Part shown: positions 57,901 to 64,000 of the stretch, in pieces
How the letters are laid out: each line of letters starts with the position of its first letter
Position numbering within the stretch: position 1 is the first letter of the stretch
DNA from: CAVTYH01 sp963738835
GTDB taxonomy: Bacteria; Planctomycetota; Planctomycetia; Pirellulales; JADZDJ01
DNA length: 64,000 nt
Assembly (NCBI GenBank): GCA_963738835.1
Contig: CAVTYH010000001.1
Location: 620,001 to 684,000, forward strand
Direction of reading: 5' to 3'
The notes under the pieces: model-generated
Seen by the model: the letters and a program-made list of their open reading frames with translations, nothing else
Told to the model about the DNA's origin: nothing
Databases searched by the model: none
Position numbers and translations under genes: made by a program

Positions 57901-59554
57901 GAAGGGGGCCAATTGCCGGGCCAGAAGGTCGATAAAGAAATCGCCCGTGTTCGGCACAGCACGCCGGGGGTGGGTTTGATTTCGCCGCCGCCGCATCACG
58001 ACATTTATTCGATCGAAGATTTGGCACAACTCATTCACGATCTGAAAAACGCCAACCGGCGGGCGCGCATCGCCGTCAAGCTTGTGGCCGAAGTCGGCGT
58101 CGGCACCGTGGCGGCCGGCGTGGCGAAGGGAAAATCGGATGTCGTCTTGATCTCCGGTCACGACGGCGGCACGGGGGCCAGTCCGCAAACCTCGATCAAG
58201 CACGCCGGCTTGCCGTGGGAGTTGGGTCTGGCGGAAACGCATCAGGTGTTGGTGAAGAACGACCTGCGCGGCCGCATCATCGTGCAAACCGACGGCATGA
58301 TTCGCACGGCGAAAGACGTCGTGATCGCGACGATGCTGGGTGCCGAAGAATGGGGCATTGCCACCGGCGGCGCTCGTGACGATCGGCTGCATCATGATGC
58401 GCAAGTGTCACCTGAACACGTGCCCCGTGGGCATCGCCACGCAAGACCCCGAGCTGCGGAAAAAATTCAATGGCAAGCCAGAATACGCCGTGAATTTCTT
58501 TTTCCTGCTCGCGGAAGAAATACGCGAAATCATGGCTCAGCTTGGCTTCCGCACCATCAACGAAATGGTGGGCCGCGTCGATATGCTCGACAGCCGCAAG
58601 GCCATCGGCCACTGGAAAGCCAAGGGGCTCGATTTTTCCAGCATCTTGTACAAGCCCGAAGTGCCGCCGCACATCAAAACGTATTGCAGCGAGCCGCAAG
58701 ATCATGGGCTGGAGCAATCGCTCGATATCACCACGCTCTTGGATCTGTGCCGGCCGGCAATCGAGAAGCAAACACCGGTGGTGGTCGATCTGCCGATTCG
58801 CAACATCAACCGCACGGTGGGGACGATCTTATCGAATGAAATCACGCGCCGTTACGGCGGCAAAGCGTTCGACAAGGAAGACACCATTCAATTGAATTTC
58901 AAAGGTTCCGCCGGGCAAAGTTTGCTGGCCTTCGGCGTGCACGGAGTCACGGTGCGCGTAGAAGGTGATGTGAACGATTACTGCGGCAAGGGTTTGTCGG
59001 GCGGAAAGATCATCGTGTACCCGCCGCGCGAAGCTTCATTTACCGCCGAGAAAAACATCGTTGCCGGCAATGTCTGTTTGTATGGGGCGACCAGCGGCGA
59101 GCTTTACTTGCGCGGCATTGCCGGCGAGCGGTTCTGCGTTCGCAACAGCGGCGCCCATGCGGTAGTGGAAGGTGTCGGCGATCACGGCTGCGAATACATG
59201 ACCGGCGGCGGGGCCATTATCCTGGGCGAAACCGGCCGTAATTTCGCCGCTGGCATGAGTGGCGGCATTGCCTATGTGCTGAACGAAACCGGGAAGTTCC
59301 CGGCACTGGTGAACAAAGAAATGGTCGAGCTGGAAGAACTGACCGATCTTGACAAAGACTACATCCGCAAACAAGTCACCAAGCATGTCCAATACACCGG
59401 CAGCGTGCCCGGCCAGCGCGTGCTGAACGATTGGAAAAACCTGATCACCAAGTTCGTCAAAGTGATGCCGGTCGATTTCAAACGCGCTTTGGCGGAATTG
59501 GCAAAAGCGGAACAACAAAAGGCGGAACGCGAATTACAAGCCGTTAGCGGCTGA
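54976..59554 (+). CDS. gltB: glutamate synthase large subunit (frameshifted)
   Basis: About 1525 residues. EHDACGVGFVVNMHGEKSHQ gives the N-terminal glutaminase with the processed catalytic Cys. Central FMN domain landmarks are ATGAMSFGSISKEAHETLAI and NTGEGGEDAARY, and LISGHDGGTGASPQTSIKHA is the conserved loop. The 3Fe-4S cysteines are in CIMMRKCHLNTCPVGI. The C-terminal beta-helix includes GLSGGKIIVYPPREA and YMTGGGAIILGETGRNFAAG. A single extra G near 58366 (ACCGGCGGCGC where ACCGCGGCGC gives TAALVTIGC) splits the gene; the tail continues in the next frame from about 58370. The start is either GTG 54976 (used here) or ATG 54981 in another frame. It works with GltD to make two glutamates from glutamine and 2-oxoglutarate. 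Confidence 0.95.
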
Positions 59555-59556
59555 TT

Positions 59557-59585
59557 AACCGCAGAGACGCGGAGACGCAGAGGGG
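59557..59585 (+). repeat. left inverted repeat of the gltB-gltD cassette
   Basis: 29 bases starting AACCGCAGAGACGCGGAGAC, matching the reverse complement of 59925-59953 at 25 of 29 positions. It begins two bases after the gltB stop. Confidence 0.8.
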
Positions 59586-59623
59586 AACAAGCTAATCGCA
59601 ATTGATCGTGCTCGGGCACGTTT

Positions 59624-59917
59624 ATGGCAAAAAAAGAAGAATTCGATCCGTCGTGGTTTGGCTTGCAAGGCGATGCAGATTCGTCAAATGCGAAAACCAA
59701 AACAGACAAGAATACTGAAACGAAAACGGAAATTTGGGAATCGTTACAGTGCTTAGAGGAAATAAAAGCAACGGCACAAGTAATCAAGGCCAATCAACAG
59801 CAGTCGCTTGAATTGACGAGGAGCATTCATGGAATGCTTTCGTTCTTCACAATTCTTACTGTAATTGGCTTGATTCTATTCGTCGTTGAGATTTTGCTTT
59901 CGGTATTTCGAAAATGA
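59624..59917 (+). CDS. hypothetical small membrane protein inside an inverted-repeat cassette
   Basis: 97 residues from ATG 59624 (MAKKEEFDPSWFGLQGDADS): a charged, Thr/Lys-rich N-terminal half (NAKTKTDKNTETKTEIWESL), a probable helix, and one membrane helix at the end (MLSFFTILTVIGLILFVVEI). No family is recognised. The codons look A-rich (AAA, AAT, ACA) compared with the GC-rich gltB and gltD, which suggests a foreign origin. It lies exactly between gltB and gltD and is bounded by a 29-base imperfect inverted repeat on each side. It may be a mobile cassette; no transposase is present. Confidence 0.6.
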   Translation: MAKKEEFDPSWFGLQGDADSSNAKTKTDKNTETKTEIWESLQCLEEIKATAQVIKANQQQSLELTRSIHGMLSFFTILTVIGLILFVVEILLSVFRK

Positions 59918-59924
59918 TTTCGTT

Positions 59925-59953
59925 CCTCTCTGCGTCTCAGCGACTCCGCGGTT
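59925..59953 (-). repeat. right inverted repeat of the gltB-gltD cassette
   Basis: 29 bases (reverse complement starts AACCGCGGAGTCGCTGAGAC), ending 24 bases before the gltD ATG. It mirrors 59557-59585 with four mismatches. Confidence 0.8.
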
Positions 59954-59977
59954 CAAATTGATTTCAACGAGGTATCG

Positions 59978-61465
59978 ATGGGCGATGTTCGTGGGTTCAT
60001 GAAGTATGGTCGCAAGGTCAGCGGCAAAGAACCGGTGCCGGAGCGCGTCAAGCATTATCGCGAGTTTCTCACGATCTTGCCCGAGGAAGAGCTGCGCAAG
60101 CAGGGCGCCCGTTGCATGGATTGCGGCGTGCCGTTCTGCCACACGGGCTGCCCGCTGGGAAACATCATTCCTGACTGGAACGATTTGGTTTACCGCGAAC
60201 ATTGGCAAGAAGCGCTGGCCCGACTGCATGCCACGAATAATTTTCCGGAATTCACGGGCCGCGTTTGCCCGGCGCCCTGTGAAGCCGCTTGCGTCTTGGG
60301 CATCAATGAAGATCCGGTGGCGATCAAGCAAATCGAAATGTCGATTGCCGATCGCGGCTTCGACGAAGGTTGGATCGTGGCCGAGCCGCCGACGGTGCGC
60401 ACGGGCAAGAAGATCGCCGTTGTTGGCAGCGGCCCGGCCGGACTCGCTGCGGCCCAGCAACTGAATCGCGCTGGTCATCATGTCACGGTGTTCGAACGCT
60501 CCGATCGACCAGGCGGGCTGCTGATGTACGGCATTCCCGATTTCAAATTGGAAAAATCGCGCGTCTGGCGGCGAATCAAGCAGATGGAAGAGGAAGGGGT
60601 CGAGTTTGTCACTGGCGCCAACATCGGCGTGACCGTGGCCACCGCCGATCTGCGCCGCGATTACGACGCCATTCTGCTCGCCGGCGGCGCCACGCAAGCT
60701 CGCGATTTGCCAATTCCCGGCCGCGATTTGAAGGGCGTTCATTATGCGATGGAATTTTTGCCGCAGCAAAACAAAGTGAACCAAGGCGATGTCATCGCGG
60801 ACCAGATTCTGGCGTCCGGCAAAGAAGTGATCGTCATCGGCGGCGGCGACACGGGCAGCGACTGCGACGGCACCTCAAATCGGCAAGGCTGCAAAAGCCT
60901 CACGCAGTTCGAGCTGCTTCCGCAACCGCCCGACGTCGGCAGTTATCCGCGTGCCGATCAGCGACCTTCCGGCACGCCGTGGCCGCTGTGGCCGGTCATT
61001 ATGCGCACCAGCACCTCGCACGAAGAAGGCTGCCGCCGCGAGTGGAGCATTCTCACCAAAGAATTTCGCGGCGACGCCAATGGCCACGTCGAAAGTCTGG
61101 TGACCGTGCGCATCGAATGGACCAAAGACGATCAAGGCCGGCACATCTTCAAGGAAGTGGCAGGCACCCAGCAAATCTGGCCGACGCAACTGGTGCTACT
61201 GGCGATGGGTTTTGTCGGCCCGGAAAAACGCGGCCCAATTGCCGATTTGAATCTCGAAATGGACCCCCGCGGCAACGTGAAGACCGACGGCAATTACATG
61301 ACCAGCCAGCCCGGCGTATTCGCCGCCGGCGATTTGCGCCGCGGACAATCGCTTGTGGTCTGGGCCATTCATGAAGGCCGTGAAGCCGCCCGCGCCGTCG
61401 ATAAATTCTTGATGGGCGTTTCGCATTTGCCCAGCGTCAACGCCGGCGATTTTGCGTGGAAGTGA
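59978..61465 (+). CDS. gltD: glutamate synthase small subunit
   Basis: An intact 495-residue FAD/NADPH-binding subunit that passes electrons to GltB. ARCMDCGVPFCHTGCPLGNI and FTGRVCPAPCEAACVLGINE hold the 4Fe-4S cysteines. KIAVVGSGPAGLAAAQQLNR is the FAD-binding dinucleotide motif, and VIVIGGGDTGSDCDGTSNRQ the NADPH site. The end TSQPGVFAAGDLRRGQSLVV is the family GD motif. In the NADPH site, GSDCDGTSNRQGCKSL differs from the usual GSDCVGTSIRQGAKSV, perhaps from local base errors or true divergence. It forms the GOGAT pair with gltB, interrupted by the small cassette, so polarity on the operon should be considered. Confidence 0.96.
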   Translation: MGDVRGFMKYGRKVSGKEPVPERVKHYREFLTILPEEELRKQGARCMDCGVPFCHTGCPLGNIIPDWNDLVYREHWQEALARLHATNNFPEFTGRVCPAPCEAACVLGINEDPVAIKQIEMSIADRGFDEGWIVAEPPTVRTGKKIAVVGSGPAGLAAAQQLNRAGHHVTVFERSDRPGGLLMYGIPDFKLEKSRVWRRIKQMEEEGVEFVTGANIGVTVATADLRRDYDAILLAGGATQARDLPIPGRDLKGVHYAMEFLPQQNKVNQGDVIADQILASGKEVIVIGGGDTGSDCDGTSNRQGCKSLTQFELLPQPPDVGSYPRADQRPSGTPWPLWPVIMRTSTSHEEGCRREWSILTKEFRGDANGHVESLVTVRIEWTKDDQGRHIFKEVAGTQQIWPTQLVLLAMGFVGPEKRGPIADLNLEMDPRGNVKTDGNYMTSQPGVFAAGDLRRGQSLVVWAIHEGREAARAVDKFLMGVSHLPSVNAGDFAWK

Positions 61466-61568
61466 TGTAGGTGCCGCTGCTAATAACTTGCAACATTTTG
61501 ATTCTCTGTCGATGAGAAGAAGCCTTAAGATGTGCAGGCCAGTCTGGCGATTTCGACAGCATTGGCGG

Positions 61569-61611
61569 ACAAATGAGAGCGATCCTAAATGGGGATCGTC
61601 TTTTCATTTGT
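61569..61611. other. hairpin downstream of gltD
   Basis: ACAAATG...CGATCC (61569-61585) pairs with GGATCG...CATTTGT (61592-61611) with a small internal mismatch and a six-base loop. No T run, so a transcript end is only possible. Confidence 0.45.
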
Positions 61612-61697
61612 GCCAGGGTTGGCGAGGTGACACTCGGACATTTAACCCAGGCTGGTCCACCAAGCCGGACAACCCCGGGCTTTGTTATGCAACGCCT

Positions 61698-62390
61698 TCA
61701 GCGTTGAAAACTAAGACGCCGGCGAGCAATCGATTGCATGAACCATAAGCATCCGATGCTCAACAGCGCGATCGAAGCCGGCTCCGGCACCGGCGTGGCG
61801 ACGATGGTTAGCGTGGCCGATTGAATTTCGCCGGGCAGCAACCAGGACGTTGTAGTTGAAGATGGAGTGCCGAACGGCAGCGGTGCGAACGTCGATTGGT
61901 TGAGATCCAGAAAAGTCATTAGGCCGTTGCCGCCTAAGATGAAATCCGGCCATGTTGGAGGAATAGGTTCGCCGGACAATGAATAACTATATGGAGCAAA
62001 ATCGACTTCAAATGGAATACCGGCATCGACGTGAAATTGATACGTGCTTAGCGATGGAGGACTGACCACGCCAAATCCTGCGAAGAATGAAATATCTTCG
62101 ACCAGCGTCTCCGAACTATGTGCAGATATCACCAGATTGCTTGAATAAAAGCTGTTGCCAGTGCCGACCGCATTTCCCTCGTAGCCATCAGGCATCACAA
62201 ACTGAAGCTTCACCGAATCAATGTGCGAAAACGCTGTTCCGAAATCGAATGCGGCTGACAGGTAATCGCCGTATTTTCCCGACTGCTGCGTCAGTGTCAG
62301 CGGAACCGTAATTTCGTCGGCGATGGCGAATGACACGCCGCAGCAGAGCCACGCGATTAGGAAAACCAGCGATTTGTGACGGGTGGTCAT
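61698..62390 (-). CDS. PEP-CTERM sorting domain protein
   Basis: 230 residues from ATG 62390 (MTTRHKSLVFLIAWLCCGVS); the open frame extends upstream to 62495, but the signal peptide fixes this start. The body has SGKYGDYLSAAFDFGTAFSH and VKLQFVMPDGYEGNAVGTGN, an unassigned beta-rich domain seen in planctomycete secreted proteins. The end VPEPASIALLSIGCLWFMQS and ARRRLSFQR make the PEP-CTERM signal. Exosortase is not encoded in the window. It is convergent with gltD; a short hairpin, CAACGC-CTTCA-GCGTTG at 61690-61706, overlaps the stop codon. Confidence 0.82.
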   Translation of the reverse strand: MTTRHKSLVFLIAWLCCGVSFAIADEITVPLTLTQQSGKYGDYLSAAFDFGTAFSHIDSVKLQFVMPDGYEGNAVGTGNSFYSSNLVISAHSSETLVEDISFFAGFGVVSPPSLSTYQFHVDAGIPFEVDFAPYSYSLSGEPIPPTWPDFILGGNGLMTFLDLNQSTFAPLPFGTPSSTTTSWLLPGEIQSATLTIVATPVPEPASIALLSIGCLWFMQSIARRRLSFQR

Positions 62391-63169
62391 CGGTGCGGTG
62401 GGCGATTGGGCCGATGGAGTGTTGCCGAACTCCGGAAGCACCGGCAGGCGACAGTTTGATTCCGACAGTATATCCAGTGGGAGTCGGTTTGTCACGCCGA
62501 ATGACCGGTTGGCGACGCCAAATTATATTGCGCTGGTCCGAAAAACAGCTTGACAAGTTTGTATACATTTGTATACTGATGGAGATTGTCGAAAGACTAT
62601 TCGCAATGCTGGGCAGGCAGTGCGTCAGAGCACCCCAAGCCCAGGGGTTGCAACCCCTGGGCTTGGCACTGAGAGGACGACAAACCCATGAGTTTCCCCG
62701 AACTCAAACTTGACGGTCGAACATTTGCACCCTTCACCTCAATTGCGCGCGGCGAGAAAGCAGGCGTTTTGCCGAAGGAAATGACGATTTTCAAAACTGC
62801 TGAATTCCAGAGGGTGCAATTGAGGGGAAAGTGTTTCGTCAAAAACACTAGTTTTTCCGAGGTTTCGGCGCCGCATTTGCACCCTGGTTTTGTTTTTCTG
62901 GCGCAATCTTTTGCTGCGCACCTGTGCAGGGCGAAATCGCGATTTTTGGAAAGCACTTTGCGCGAAGGTCTAAATGCGGCGGCGAGGGGGCAGTGTTCTC
63001 GAGGAATATGCGCGCTGGGGTTCGCGGATTTGCACTCTGGTCGCGGAGCGCGTCGCAAGCGACGCGGCTAAAAGGGGAATTTCACAATCTCATCAGGCGT
63101 CCAGCGGCGTTCCCCGCGAATGGCATTCGCGGCTTTATGGAAGCGGTCGCTCCGCCTACCGCATACCGC
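62391..63169. other. intergenic region, no convincing gene
   Basis: Holds the perfect palindrome at 62635-62666. The frame 62688-63071 (127 codons, MSFPELKLDGRTFAPFTSIA) has no family features and its second half is Arg/Ala-rich shadow-like sequence, so it is not called. TTTGCACCCT occurs at 62724 and again near 62876. Promoters of the PEP-CTERM gene are presumably at its left end. Confidence 0.45.
62635..62666. repeat. palindromic dispersed element, copy 3
   Basis: A perfect 32-base palindrome with no loop; each arm is CCAAGCCCAGGGGTTG. It shares the AAGCCCAGGGG core with the elements near 18.5 and 29.0 kb but lacks their interior. Confidence 0.8.
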
Positions 63170-64000
63170 CTACTGCCTACCGCTCTTCCAAACCGGGTCG
63201 GCGGTATCTTCGCGGCGCTTTTCGAACCAGCGCGTCAGGGTCATTTTCTGTTGCGTGTAGAACTGCAATGCTCTCGGTCCCTTGAATGTGCAGGTCGCCG
63301 AAGAACGATTTGTTCCAGCCGGTGAAGGGGAACCAGGCCATCGGGGCCGGCACGCCGACGTTGATGCCGATCATGCCGGCGTTGAAGTGGCGTTTGAACT
63401 GCCGGGCGGCCCAGCCGCTGCGGGTGAAAATGCAGGCGCCGTTGCCGTACTCGCAGTTGCGGCCCAGCGCCAAAGCTTCGTCCAAAGTCGGCGGCGCGAA
63501 CGACGCGAGAGCACCGGGCCGAAAATTTCTTCCTTCGCCAGCCGCATGCCGGGCTGCACTTTATCGACCACGCTCGGGCCGAGCAAAAATCCGTCCTTCG
63601 GCAAATCGCGCTTGCGGCCGTCGAGCGCCACGTTGGCCCCTTCCTGCGCGGCGATGTCGAGATACGAAGCCACCTTCTCGCGGTGCTGCGGCCGAAATGA
63701 CAGGGCCCATGTCGACTTCCGCGCCGCCATCGGTCGGGCCGACTTTCATTTTCGATCCGACATCGACCAGGCCTTCGACCAGCGGATCGCCGATCTTGCC
63801 GACTGGCACCGCCAAACTTCCGGCCATGCAGCGTTCGCCGGCACAACCGAAGGCCGAAGCTTGAATCGCTTTCACCGCCTGATTCAAATCGGCATCGGGC
63901 ATGATGATGAGATGGTTCTTCGCCCCGCCGGCGGCTTGCACGCGTTTGCCGTGCCGCGTGCCGGTTTCGTAAACGTGCTTGGCGACATTCGTGCTGCCGA
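63170..64000 (-). CDS. mmsA: methylmalonate-semialdehyde dehydrogenase, 3' part (frameshifted)
   Basis: Aldehyde dehydrogenase superfamily gene cut by the right edge. Three segments in different frames join into one MMSDH-type chain: AAGGAKNHLIIMPDADLNQA and FGCAGERCMAGSLAVPVGKI (with the catalytic Cys in GERCMA), then REKVASYLDIAAQEGANVAL and PGMRLAKEEIFGPVLS, then GNGACIFTRSGWAARQFKRH, FNAGMIGINVGVPAPMAWFP and FTGWNKSFFGDLHIQGTESI. Breaks lie near 63695, 63510 and 63265. The tail TQQKMTLTRWFEKRRED ends at the TAG 63170-63172. It converts methylmalonate semialdehyde with CoA to propionyl-CoA in valine and inositol catabolism. Confidence 0.85.

Noticed and set aside
61452..61748. 98-codon frame after gltD (NPGLCYATPSALKT)
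   Set aside because: It overlaps the gltD end, a hairpin and the PEP-CTERM stop; the peptide looks like translation of a common intergenic repeat rather than a protein.
62688..63071. 127-codon frame between the PEP-CTERM gene and mmsA
   Set aside because: No recognisable domain, an Arg/Ala-rich second half, no ribosome-binding site of note and competing frames of equal length.
1..64000. Many genes split into two or three frames, suggesting widespread programmed frameshifting
   Set aside because: The break points share no common slippery site, include insertions and deletions of one or two bases, and three fall in ftsH alone. Only prfB has a recognised programmed site.
1..64000. tRNA, rRNA, riboswitch or prophage features
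   Set aside because: I looked for T-loop patterns, rRNA-like conserved blocks, known riboswitch leaders and integrase or phage genes by eye and found none; a covariance-model search would be decisive.

Overview
The window looks like a chromosomal segment of a planctomycete (Planctomycetota, probably Pirellulales-like). The evidence is two DUF1559-type prepilin-like proteins, four PEP-CTERM proteins (one with a trypsin-like domain and a dockerin-like module), a BlaI/M56 pair, a type III glutamine synthetase beside a type I enzyme, a TIGR03790 protein, a C25-type peptidase and a lipid A pathway fragment. No rRNA, tRNA, CRISPR array, prophage or classical insertion sequence was recognised.

Layout. 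1-10 kb: polysaccharide cluster (NeuD-like acetyltransferase, Wzx-type flippase, methyltransferases, three GT4 glycosyltransferases, an O-antigen polymerase, an FkbM methyltransferase). 10-18 kb: secreted/surface proteins, tadA, a sugar-nucleotide epimerase, TIGR03790. 18-22 kb: sugar-nucleotide genes (GDP-fucose synthase, gmd, UDP-xylose synthase). 22-27 kb: MgtE-like transporter and a BlaI/M56 regulatory pair whose M56 protein carries a Wza-like export domain. 27-35 kb: envelope housekeeping (ftsH, dxr, rseP, lpxD, lpxI, a His-rich lipoprotein). 35-39.5 kb: a sigma-54 activator, then a strong sigma-54-type promoter, a degenerate receiver-like protein, a small basic protein and a PEP-CTERM protein. 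39.6-47 kb: prfB with its programmed frameshift, a Coa1-like protein, a rhomboid protease, a C25 peptidase and an AsmA-like protein. 47-61.5 kb: nitrogen assimilation (glnN and glnA divergent, each with a sigma-54-type promoter; RraA-like protein; LysR regulator; gltB and gltD separated by a small membrane-protein cassette with inverted-repeat ends). 61.7-64 kb: a PEP-CTERM protein and the 3' part of a methylmalonate-semialdehyde dehydrogenase.

Quality warning. About thirty single- or double-base frame changes break otherwise conserved proteins, including ftsH (three), gltB, glnN, rseP and the sigma-54 activator. Several lie in homopolymers or GC runs and each is repaired by one or two bases, so most are probably uncorrected long-read errors. 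For these genes the given span joins the frames, and the approximate break points are stated.

Most interesting points: the paired sigma-54 promoters of the two glutamine synthetases; the sigma-54 activator next to its likely target; the M56-Wza fusion with a candidate BlaI operator; and the inverted-repeat-bounded cassette placed exactly between gltB and gltD. None of these proves an undescribed system from sequence alone.
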